Source: Myxococcales bacterium (GTDB lineage Bacteria > Myxococcota > Myxococcia > Myxococcales > Myxococcaceae). From it: a stretch of 45,672 nt of DNA. The stretch spans positions 1-45,672 of the forward strand of contig JAUXRI010000321.1 in the NCBI GenBank assembly GCA_030681895.1, in the 5' to 3' direction. The position numbers and the translations under genes are program-made. The notes beneath the pieces were generated by a model. It made no database searches, was not told the origin of the DNA, and was given only the letters and a program-made list of their open reading frames with translations. Of this stretch, positions 26,310 to 33,556 are shown piece by piece (the stretch's first letter is position 1; every line of letters begins with the position of its first letter).

Positions 26310-26905
26310 TCACGAGAAGTACGTCTGCTTCACGCGGTCGAGCTGGGCAGTCGAGATGCCGAACTGCGACTGGGCCACTTGCCGAATCTGGGCCTCGGTC
26401 GCGTTCGGGTTGGTGCGAAGGTACTCGCGCACGCCATCGGCGACCTGGGCGTCAGTGTAGGTGACAGGCGTCGGCGCGACGGGAGCCGTGGGGGTCGGCG
26501 CGACAGGAGCGGTCGTCGGCGTCGGCGCGGGTGGAAAGAAGTTCGCCTTCACCCGATCCAGCTGAGCGTTCGAGAGGCCGAACTGTGACTGGGCCACCTG
26601 TCGAATCTGCGCCTCGGTCGCGTTCGGGTTGGTGCGAAGGTACGCCCGCACCCCGTCGGCGACTTCCTGGTCGGTGTACGTGCGCGCCGCTGGAGCGGTG
26701 GGCGTCGGAGCGGTGGGCGTCGGAGCGGTGGGCCTCGTCGGGGCTGGCGCAGAGAAGAAGTTGGCCTTGACGCGATCGAGCTGCGAATCGCTGATGCCGA
26801 ACTGGCTCTTCGCCACCTGCCGAATCTGCGCCTCGGTCGCGTTCGGGTTGCCGCGAAGGTACTCGTTCACCCCATCGGCCACTTCTTTGTCAGAGAGGCG
26901 GTCGC
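26310..26905 (-). repeat. Three near-identical protein repeats (coding)
   Basis: About 148-bp units at 26310-26460, 26545-26690 and 26758-26905, with the shared core NATEAQIRQVA.SQFG..QLDRVK. The DNA is also highly conserved between units, for example gaatctgcgcctcggtcgcg, which indicates recent duplication or gene conversion. Confidence 0.85.
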
Positions 26906-28007
26906 CCACGCCTCGCTCCTGATCGCGCAGGTTGGGGTTGCGGCCGACTTCCTGCGCAAACGCCTGGAGGCTGGCGGTGGTCACACTCGCCATTCGGCTC
27001 GCGAACAACGACTCGTTCGCGGTGAGATTGGGGCTGCCGTACATCAACTGCTTGAGCTCGTGGCTCGTCGGCTCGCGACCAAGCAGTCGCTGGTAGGCCT
27101 GGGTGACCTCGCTCTTCTGAGCGCGGGCCTGCGAGTAGTACTGCTCGTTGTGAATCGCGCCCGTGCCGAACATATTCTGAATGAAGCCCGTGCCTTCGTT
27201 GCCGTTGAAGGTCGGGGCCGGGCCGCCGAACATTTCCTGCTGGAAGGACTTGAACCGCTCGAGCGAGGCGCGCTTCTGCTCGATGCTGGTCCGGTCGTTG
27301 GCCATGATTCCGTCGTACAGCTCGCGAGTCGACGTGCCCCACCCCGAGGGCCAGATGGGCAGCGTCGCATTCTGGGCAGCGGTCGAGCCGCTGTGGGCCG
27401 AAGTCGCGCCGGTCACGGTGGGGCCGCCAGAGACGGTTGCGTCACCCGTCGGCGTGCCACCAGTCACTCGCGCTTCACCCGTATTCCGGGTGCCGCCAGC
27501 GCTCGTGCCACCACTAATCACTGGCGTTCCACCGCCCGTGTTCCACGAGCCGCCGCCAGAGCTCTGCCCACCACCGGTCATTGGCCAGCCCGTCGTGGGG
27601 TGCGAGAGCGGCGTCTCGTGCGAAGGCTGGACCTCGTACCCGCGCCCGTCGATCGAGAACTGGTCACCGCCTGCTGCGCCGGTGAAGTCGACGCCAGTCA
27701 GCTCGGTCATCATCTCTTCGACCATCGACTGCACCAGCAGCTCGAGCAGGTTGCCCTGAATGGTGAAGCCGCCAACCTCCAGGGTGAAGTTGAAGTCGGT
27801 GTCGACCTGACCGACCTTGTTGCCGGCGCTCATGATGGCGCCGTCGTCTCCGAGCCGCATCAGGTCGGCACCCTGCGCTTGAAACTGGCTTTGAAACTGG
27901 CTGTTCGGAGCAGTCGCGCCGGTCAACCCCGACCGAATCGTCGTGGGCCGGGGCGAGCACTGCGCGGTCGGCGAGGGCGAAGTCTTGGGCAGAATGTGCA
28001 TGGTCAT
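26310..28007 (-). CDS. Repeat protein with three C-terminal ~48-residue helical repeats, no signal peptide
   Basis: 565 residues; ATG 28007 overlaps the stop of the upstream gene (ATGA). Residues about 38-90 (LMRLGDDGAIMSAGNKVGQV, GGFTIQGNLLELLVQSMVEE) resemble the start of the upstream protein (DKGAVYRAGKKVGVV). Residues about 120-190 are Gly/Thr-rich (TGGGTPVISGGTSAGGT). Residues 235-340 are helical and include AYQRLLGREPTSHELKQLM, faintly like DUF4214. The C-terminus has three near-identical repeats at about 367-416, 439-487 and 516-565, each (D)xEVADGVxxYLRxNPNATEAQ followed by IRQVAxSQFGISxxQLDRVK. Pro/Ala/Thr linkers separate them. The repeats look like a two- or three-helix binding module and are not a family I recognise. 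Confidence 0.85.
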   Translation of the reverse strand: MTMHILPKTSPSPTAQCSPRPTTIRSGLTGATAPNSQFQSQFQAQGADLMRLGDDGAIMSAGNKVGQVDTDFNFTLEVGGFTIQGNLLELLVQSMVEEMMTELTGVDFTGAAGGDQFSIDGRGYEVQPSHETPLSHPTTGWPMTGGGQSSGGGSWNTGGGTPVISGGTSAGGTRNTGEARVTGGTPTGDATVSGGPTVTGATSAHSGSTAAQNATLPIWPSGWGTSTRELYDGIMANDRTSIEQKRASLERFKSFQQEMFGGPAPTFNGNEGTGFIQNMFGTGAIHNEQYYSQARAQKSEVTQAYQRLLGREPTSHELKQLMYGSPNLTANESLFASRMASVTTASLQAFAQEVGRNPNLRDQERGVGDRLSDKEVADGVNEYLRGNPNATEAQIRQVAKSQFGISDSQLDRVKANFFSAPAPTRPTAPTPTAPTPTAPAARTYTDQEVADGVRAYLRTNPNATEAQIRQVAQSQFGLSNAQLDRVKANFFPPAPTPTTAPVAPTPTAPVAPTPVTYTDAQVADGVREYLRTNPNATEAQIRQVAQSQFGISTAQLDRVKQTYFS

Positions 28008-28651
28008 TTCCCTGGGGTGCGACGGAGGTAGAGGTACGAAGCGGGTTTGCCGAGCTGGCCTTCGAAGGAGTCGCCGTTGTTTCGAACCGCGCGGAACCGG
28101 CCGTTGGTCTGCAGCCAGCCGATCAGCTCCGCGCCATCGTGAATGGCGCCGTCGGTCGAGACGAAGCGCAGACCGCCGATGTCGATGACGCCCGTGCCGC
28201 CGCCTTTGCCGATCCACACGGCGCCTGGGGTGGCGTGCACATCACCGGCGTGCTTCCTGGCATCGAGCTCGAGCGTGTACTGACCGCGCGCGTCGACCGA
28301 GCCCAGCCGCTTGCCGTTCAGAAAGACGACGCCGCCCATCACCTCAGCGGTCTGGCCATCGAAGCGCAGCTTGCCGGTCGGCCCCGCACCACCGGTGGAG
28401 ACCTTCCTGGCGACCTGGGCCTGAATCAGCCTGGCGAACGAACCGGCATGCTGCTTTCCGTGTTCATCGACGAACTGGTAGCTGCCGTTCTGCACCACGC
28501 CGACCTTCTTGCCGGCCCGGTACACGGCGCCCTTGTCCATCGTGTAGGGAGCAGCAGCAGTCGGGGTCTTCTTCGCAGCGGCAGTCATCGCGCCCCGGCC
28601 CTTCGTCTTCTCGGCGTGGAGCGCGGAAGCGGTGGTCGTCATTCGCGTCAT
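28004..28651 (-). CDS. Hypothetical protein with repeated G-x-K/R-x-G-x-V strands
   Basis: 215 residues from ATG 28651, with gagg five bases upstream. The first 13 residues (MTRMTTTASALHA) equal those of the gene at 25619; a Lys/Ala-rich stretch follows. The body (residues 38-215) repeats a strand-turn-strand motif: GAVYRAGKKVGVVQNGSYQF, VVFLNGKRLGSVDARGQYTL, AVWIGKGGGTGVIDIGGLRF. This looks like a small beta-repeat domain and recurs in the N-terminus of the following gene. No export signal. Its stop overlaps the ATG of the repeat protein, so the two are translationally coupled. Confidence 0.82.
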   Translation of the reverse strand: MTRMTTTASALHAEKTKGRGAMTAAAKKTPTAAAPYTMDKGAVYRAGKKVGVVQNGSYQFVDEHGKQHAGSFARLIQAQVARKVSTGGAGPTGKLRFDGQTAEVMGGVVFLNGKRLGSVDARGQYTLELDARKHAGDVHATPGAVWIGKGGGTGVIDIGGLRFVSTDGAIHDGAELIGWLQTNGRFRAVRNNGDSFEGQLGKPASYLYLRRTPGK

Positions 28652-28829
28652 GGGGCCTCGTGAGGCGTTGCGTTCACAGAGGTATTGCGACGACCGCGGC
28701 GAATCCGTTCAGCGACACGATTCACCAGCGGAATCGACGCGTTGCCGTGACGAGCGCCCGTCTCCTGCCGTTGGATTGCGTCGGCCCGGAGGTCGTGTCA
28801 CGACGCGTGGACATGATCCGCAAGACCGG
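28613..28829. repeat. Divergent promoter region, copy 2
   Basis: Second copy of 25581-25825. It serves the minus-strand gene at 28651 and the plus-strand GH19 gene at 28813. Duplication of a promoter with both flanking start regions suggests that the two operons and GH19 are, or were, expressed together. Confidence 0.9.
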
Positions 28830-30027
28830 AGTCCAGGCGCCTCAGAAGCTCAGCACCGCGCAGCGCCCGGCCTCGTTGCCGCGGCCGTCGGTGCCCGAGC
28901 CCCACGCCGGCTGGCGTCCGAAGTCACCGGCGCGCGTCGCCTCGAGCGGGCAGGGCGTCGCCGCGCAACCGCAGGGACAGCTCTCGTCGGCCGACCTCAT
29001 CGCGCAGGTGAACGCGAACAAGGCGGCCTCGACGCAGTCAACGTCGGCGGTCGCGGAGCCAGGCCTGCGCATGTCGTCGACGGCGGTGAGCCCGGAGCAG
29101 CTGCGTCGCATGATGCCGAACGTCTCGGCCGAGCGCGCGGCGGCGATGGCGCCGCACCTCAACCGCGCCATGCAGGAAGCCGGCATCAACACCCCGAAGC
29201 GCGCCGCGGCCTTCATCGCGCAGCTCGGCCACGAGAGCGGGCAGCTGCGCTACTTCGAAGAGCTCGCCTCGGGCCGCGCGTACGAAGGCCGACGCGACCT
29301 CGGGAATACACAGCCCGGCGATGGCACCCGCTACAAGGGGCGCGGCCCGATTCAGCTGACCGGCCGCGCGAACTACGAGGCCGCCAGCCGCGCGCTCGGC
29401 GTCGACCTGGTGAAGAACCCCGAGCTGGCGGCGAGGCCCGACGTCGGCTTCCGCGTCGCCGCCTGGTACTGGAATTCGCGGGGCCTCAACCAGCTCGCCG
29501 ACAAGGGCGACTTCGACGGCATCACCCAGCGCATCAACGGTGGGCAGAACGGCGCGGCCGACCGACGTCATCTGCACCAGCTCGCTTCGAGCGTCCTCGG
29601 CAGCGGCTTCACGGGAGGCCCGGTCGCCACCGTCGACACGCCGACGCCAGCCTTCGACGAGCGCCCGCCGCGCGTGTACCAGACGGGTCGCCCCGGCGCG
29701 GGCCAGCCACCGGGAGGCGCGCCGGCTCCCGATGCGGGCTTCACGCGCATGAGCAACTCGTACTCGACGCGCGCGTCGGTCTCGATGGAGCTGTTCCTGT
29801 TGATGCTCCAGGTGATGCTCGAGACGTTCGACCCCGAGTCGCTCGCGAACGACCCCGAGTTCCAGAAGTTCGCGCTCGAGTGCGGCGCTGACTGGTCGCC
29901 CGGTCAGCCGGTGCCACAGGCGCTCGCGGCGGAGTTCCTCGCGAACCGGCTCGCGGCGCGTGTTCAGGCCGGCGAGAGCCCCGAGAAGCTGCTCGCAGAG
30001 CTGACGAAGTCCGACGTCGCGCAGTAG
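28813..30027 (+). CDS. Glycoside hydrolase family 19 protein (chitinase/lysozyme-like), no signal peptide
   Basis: 404 residues from ATG 28813. An upstream in-frame extension lies over the divergent promoter and is rejected. Residues 1-95 are a Pro/Ala/Ser-rich linker with SVPEPHAGW. Residues about 100-265 are the GH19 domain: AAFIAQLGHESGQLRYFEEL (His140-Glu141, the likely catalytic acid, with a second Glu pair shortly after), RYKGRGPIQLTGRANYEAAS, VGFRVAAWYWNSRG and ITQRINGG. GH19 enzymes cut chitin; many bacterial and phage members cut peptidoglycan, and the target here is open. Residues 265-320 are Pro-rich. The last 85 residues are helical (SVSMELFLLMLQVMLETFDP). No signal peptide is visible. 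It diverges from the repeat-protein operon. Confidence 0.9.
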   Translation: MIRKTGVQAPQKLSTAQRPASLPRPSVPEPHAGWRPKSPARVASSGQGVAAQPQGQLSSADLIAQVNANKAASTQSTSAVAEPGLRMSSTAVSPEQLRRMMPNVSAERAAAMAPHLNRAMQEAGINTPKRAAAFIAQLGHESGQLRYFEELASGRAYEGRRDLGNTQPGDGTRYKGRGPIQLTGRANYEAASRALGVDLVKNPELAARPDVGFRVAAWYWNSRGLNQLADKGDFDGITQRINGGQNGAADRRHLHQLASSVLGSGFTGGPVATVDTPTPAFDERPPRVYQTGRPGAGQPPGGAPAPDAGFTRMSNSYSTRASVSMELFLLMLQVMLETFDPESLANDPEFQKFALECGADWSPGQPVPQALAAEFLANRLAARVQAGESPEKLLAELTKSDVAQ

Positions 30028-30036
30028 CCGCGCCTG

Positions 30037-30393
30037 CTACTGGAACCGCAGCGTCAGGCTGACGTTGCGGAAGCCGAGCGTGTTCGCCCCTGAGATTTGA
30101 GAGAGGAACCACGGGCCCGGCGAGGCCGTCGTGCCCTTGAGGCCCATGCCTCCGGGCGTGAAGGTCCACTGCCGCGTCGAGGCGTCGGGAGAGAACGGGT
30201 CAGGTGCCGAGCCCCGCTTCAGGTACAGCCCCGCGGGGCAACTGACGAGGTGGCAACTCGCAGCGCCTGCTGCGTGACGAGGGCGCCGGGTGCGCTGATC
30301 AGCCGGCGCGGAGGAAGCGGGCCGTGACGTGCTCGATGCGCTCACCGCGCGTGATGCAAGGAAACGCATAGTGGCGAACCGGCTGCCAGTGAG
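30037..30393 (-). pseudogene. Frameshifted C-terminal remnant of an exported protein
   Basis: The interval 30028-30404 has no intact gene. On the minus strand one frame gives WQPVRHYAFPCITRGERIEH and then VTARFLRAG before a stop near 30299. A second gives ISAPGALVTQQALRVAT around 30300-30240. A third gives PAGLYLKRGSAPDPFSP and ends SGANTLGFRNVSLTLRFQ at 30037. Each piece has strong third-position GC. The last has the alternating pattern and terminal aromatic expected of an outer-membrane or surface beta protein. Most likely a decayed gene whose 5' end has been replaced by the lipoprotein promoter. Confidence 0.4.
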
Positions 30394-30404
30394 ACGAGGT
30401 GCCC

Positions 30405-30944
30405 ATGCGCATCGCCCTCCTCGCCGGCTTTCTCCTCCTCTTCGGCTGCTCCGGACCGCCGCCCACCACCGTGTCTGACGCCACCGTCGATGCGGGGCCC
30501 ATGACGCCCACCTTCTCCGGCAGCACCGTGACGGGCACCGGCTTGTGGATGACCGCCGACCTCACGCAGCCCAACGCGCCACGGGTTCACGTCTGGGGGC
30601 AGCAGCTCGGAGCCACCTTCGGGTACGCGTTTCACGTCGCGCTGAAGGGCTCGGACGTCGCGGTGAGCGAGGTCGTCGTCGAGCCCGCGCTCGGAGCCGA
30701 CGCCACCAGCATCACCGGAGGCACCGGCACCGACCGTTCCTTCGGCGCGGTTCGTCGAGGGCCCGCGGCAGGCACCACCGTCATCGACACTGCGACCCTG
30801 CTCGCGTCCTTCACCGTCACCGCCGCGCAGGCAGCAGACGTTCGCCTCGTCATCGAGCGCGCCCAGGTGCGTCGCGTCGACGGGACCTTCGTGCCGCTCC
30901 AGGTCGAAGGCGCCACGTTGCAGTTCCCCGGAGTGCTCCGATGA
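30405..30944 (+). CDS. Lipoprotein with cohesin-like domain
   Basis: 179 residues from ATG 30405, with gacgagg upstream; GTG 30399 is an alternative. The signal peptide MRIALLAGFLLLFGC has lipobox LFGC. After a Ser/Thr/Asp linker, residues about 45-175 look like a cohesin: APRVHVWGQQLGATFGYAFH (a first long strand), VSEVVVEPALGADATS, SFGAVRRGPAAGTTVID, then TLLASFTVTAAQ and VRLVIERAQVRRVDGTFVPL. This order (bulky first strand, 'G-x-L-A-x-F-x-V' strand, final 'D-G-x-x-x-P-V' strand) is typical of cohesins. The assignment is by eye, but the overlapping next gene ends in a dockerin-like module, which supports it. Expected role: lipid-anchored receptor for the docked peptidase. Confidence 0.8.
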   Translation: MRIALLAGFLLLFGCSGPPPTTVSDATVDAGPMTPTFSGSTVTGTGLWMTADLTQPNAPRVHVWGQQLGATFGYAFHVALKGSDVAVSEVVVEPALGADATSITGGTGTDRSFGAVRRGPAAGTTVIDTATLLASFTVTAAQAADVRLVIERAQVRRVDGTFVPLQVEGATLQFPGVLR

Positions 30945-32674
30945 GACACCTCGTCCTCTGGCTCGCCGTCCTCTGTAGCGCCCGCGCCTTCGCGATGGAC
31001 CTCGTCACCCAGGACGTCGAGGTCGACCTCGCCTCGACGCCCGACCGGCTGTCGGTGTCGCTCCGCCTCGAGGTCAGGCTGACGGCGACCGAAGCACACC
31101 TCGAGCTGCTCGCGCCGACGGGCACCATCGACGCAGCCTTCATCGACGGCCTCCCCGCGGCGGTCAGCGCCGACAGCTTCATCCTCGTGGTGACGCCGAC
31201 GGCGCCGCTCTCCGCGGGCCTGCATACCCTGCAGCTCCACGTCGACGGCGTGCCCGCGTGCGCTTCGTCGAGAGGCCGTCAGTGCAGCCGGAGCGCGTCG
31301 TTCACCTTCCTGCCCGCGCTCAGCGAGCAGGTGCGCTGGTACGCGGCGGGCACGGGCTTCGTGACGGGTGAGGGGATGGATCCATTCGTCGGCACCGTGA
31401 AGGTCCGCGCTCCGGCGAGCCATCTCGTCGCGATGGTGCAGGGGGCGACGCCTGTGCGAACGCCAAACGCCGACGGCACCCAGACGTGGGCCTTCCCCTA
31501 CGCGACCCCGACCGAGAGCCTCGGCCTCGTCTCAGGCGCGCTCACGGCGTTCACCTCGAGCGACGGCTTCGTCACCGGCTACACGATGGGCGCCGCGACG
31601 CAGCCGATGATGGAGCAGTTCGTCACCGACGCCGCGCGCTTCTACCCGGTGTTCGCCGAGCTCTACGGCCCGCTGCCGCTGTCGCACTTCACCATCACCT
31701 TCGTGCCGCCTGACTTCGTCGCCGGAGCGATGGGCCAGTTCGGGCTCATCTTCGCGAGCGAGACGCTGGCGATGCCGCAGTTCAGCTACATCTCGGCGCA
31801 GTTCGCGCACGAGGTGGCGCACAGCTGGTGGGGCAACTTCGCGAGCCCGCAGGCGCCGTTCCTGAGTGAAGGCATGGCGGAGTACTCGTTGTGGCGCGCG
31901 CGAGAGGTGCTCGATGGCGCCGACGTCGCGATGGCCGGCCGGCGCATGAACGCGACCTGGTACCAGTACGGGAGGGGCACCATCGGCGACGTCGCCATCC
32001 TCAACGGCTCCGTCTCGAGCTCGCCAGCGTACGTCTTCGTCACGTACCACAAGGGCGCGGTGGTGCTCCGCGGCCTCGAGGAGCTCGTCGGCACCGACGC
32101 CCTCACGCGCGGGCTCAGGTCGGCAGTGCAGTCGAACCCGGACCTGTCGGTCGACGCGTGGCTCGCGGCGATTCAGGCCCAGACGCCAGTCGACCTCGCG
32201 CCGTGGCGCCGCGCGTGGCTCGATCAACCGGGCTTCCCGATGCTGACGGTGGAGTCGGCGGTGGCGGCGGCGGCGGACGGCCAGCGGGTGTCGCTCTCCA
32301 TCACGAGCTCGGGCGACTTCCCGATGAAGGTGCCGCTGCGGTTTCGTTTCAGCGATGGCTCCACGCAGCGTCGGGCCGTGTCGTTGGCCGGTCGCGTGAG
32401 CGAGTTTGCAGAGACGTTCGGCAGCGCGCCGGTCTCCATCGAGCTCGACCCGGAGTGGACGTCGGTGCGCGAAGTGGTGCCCGCCCTCGTTGGCGACGTG
32501 ACGCTCGATGGACTCGTCGACGGTGCAGATTTGCTCGAGGTCGCGCTCCACCTCGGCACCGCGATGCCCACTGCGCGCCGGCAGGACGGAAAGTACGACC
32601 CTCTCTACGATGTCGACGGGGACCGGGTGGTCGGCGAGCGCGACCTCGACACCATCGTCCTGACGGTGCGGTGA
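30941..32674 (+). CDS. Secreted M1-like metallopeptidase with C-terminal dockerin-like module
   Basis: 577 residues; ATG 30941 overlaps the previous stop (ATGA). The signal peptide is MRHLVLWLAVLCSARAFA. The N-terminal region (20-220) is a beta domain as in M1 peptidases. The catalytic part has HEVAHSWWGN (His290, Glu291, His294) and a downstream LSEGMAEY whose Glu310 should be the third zinc ligand. The H-to-E gap is 15 residues instead of the usual 18. The GAMEN substrate motif appears as GAMGQ (AGAMGQFGLIF), so the Glu that binds the substrate N-terminus is missing. The last 60 residues have two calcium-loop segments, GDVTLDGLVDGADLLEVALH and YDVDGDRVVGERDLDTIV, as in type I dockerins. Likely a surface-docked peptidase. 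Confidence 0.88.
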   Translation: MRHLVLWLAVLCSARAFAMDLVTQDVEVDLASTPDRLSVSLRLEVRLTATEAHLELLAPTGTIDAAFIDGLPAAVSADSFILVVTPTAPLSAGLHTLQLHVDGVPACASSRGRQCSRSASFTFLPALSEQVRWYAAGTGFVTGEGMDPFVGTVKVRAPASHLVAMVQGATPVRTPNADGTQTWAFPYATPTESLGLVSGALTAFTSSDGFVTGYTMGAATQPMMEQFVTDAARFYPVFAELYGPLPLSHFTITFVPPDFVAGAMGQFGLIFASETLAMPQFSYISAQFAHEVAHSWWGNFASPQAPFLSEGMAEYSLWRAREVLDGADVAMAGRRMNATWYQYGRGTIGDVAILNGSVSSSPAYVFVTYHKGAVVLRGLEELVGTDALTRGLRSAVQSNPDLSVDAWLAAIQAQTPVDLAPWRRAWLDQPGFPMLTVESAVAAAADGQRVSLSITSSGDFPMKVPLRFRFSDGSTQRRAVSLAGRVSEFAETFGSAPVSIELDPEWTSVREVVPALVGDVTLDGLVDGADLLEVALHLGTAMPTARRQDGKYDPLYDVDGDRVVGERDLDTIVLTVR

Positions 32675-32752
32675 GCGGCAGCGGGAGGCTCGTGCTTTTG
32701 AGTGGTTCCGAGCCACCACGGCTCGGCGCGTTCCTTGCGACGTCGTCACGCC

Positions 32753-33553
32753 GTGGAGCTCATCCGACAGGAAACGCGCAGTGGCCTGACGCTCAAGCAG
32801 TGGCAGGTGCGGACGCCGACGTGGAGCCGCGCCACCTCGCACGGCGGCCTGGAGCTCGGCTGGGCTGACGAGGGCGCGCTGGCCTACCGCATCGGCTCGA
32901 AGGAGCACTCGGCGTCATCGGGCGTGTTGATGGTGGTGCCGGAAGGCGTCGAGCACCGCTCCTGGCTCTCTCACGGCGGCAGGGCGCGCTCCGTGCACGT
33001 CAGCCGCGCCATCGTCGAGCCCCTCGAGGCGCAGCTCGGCGCGCGTCTCTTCTTCACCGCCCTCAGCCCGACGCTCGTGCACTCTCCCGCGCTCGTCACC
33101 CGGCTCTCCTCGGCCCTCGACGCGCTCCGCCATGAAGCGCAGCAGCCTCTCGTCGAGCTGGCCGTGGTGTCGGTGCTCCAGGCCGGCCTCACCGAACAGG
33201 CCCGGGCGAAGCTGCGCGATTGGCGCCTGCTCCGTGCGCTCGAGTACCTCTTTTCCAACACCACCGAGAAGGTCGACGTCGACACGCTCGCCGCCGTCGC
33301 GGGCTTGAGCACGGCCCACTTCTCCCGGGTCTTCGAGGCTCGCGTCGGTGAGAGCCCCTGGCAGTTCGTGCTCACCCTGCGCCTCGAGTCCGCGGCGCGC
33401 CGCATCGCCGCTGGCCAGCGCATCACCGACGCCGCGCTCGCCTCAGGCTTCACCGACCTCAGCCGCTTTGGGCAGCAGTTCCGGCGACGGTTCGGGGTTC
33501 CGCCTCGAGCGTGGGGGCAGCAGCAAGGTGAGCGCCCGGCGTGTGCCGCGTAA
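32753..33553 (+). CDS. AraC-family transcriptional regulator
   Basis: 266 residues from GTG 32753 (MELIRQETRSGLTLKQWQ); GTG 32702 would add 17 unlikely residues. Residues 1-155 form a cupin-like sensor (HGGLELGWADEGALAYRIG, VLMVVPEGVEHRSWLSHGG). Residues about 165-262 are the double helix-turn-helix: DTLAAVAGLSTAHFSRVFEA, then ITDAALASGFTDLSRFGQQF and RRRFGVPPRAW, the AraC signature. The effector is unknown and no neighbouring gene is an evident target. Convergent with the GT-C gene, three bases apart. Confidence 0.9.
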   Translation: MELIRQETRSGLTLKQWQVRTPTWSRATSHGGLELGWADEGALAYRIGSKEHSASSGVLMVVPEGVEHRSWLSHGGRARSVHVSRAIVEPLEAQLGARLFFTALSPTLVHSPALVTRLSSALDALRHEAQQPLVELAVVSVLQAGLTEQARAKLRDWRLLRALEYLFSNTTEKVDVDTLAAVAGLSTAHFSRVFEARVGESPWQFVLTLRLESAARRIAAGQRITDAALASGFTDLSRFGQQFRRRFGVPPRAWGQQQGERPACAA

Positions 33554-33556
33554 CGT

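Noticed and set aside
31532..32908. 458-codon minus-strand open frame
   Set aside because: Shadow of the M1-like peptidase gene. No domain, and codon bias fits only the plus strand.
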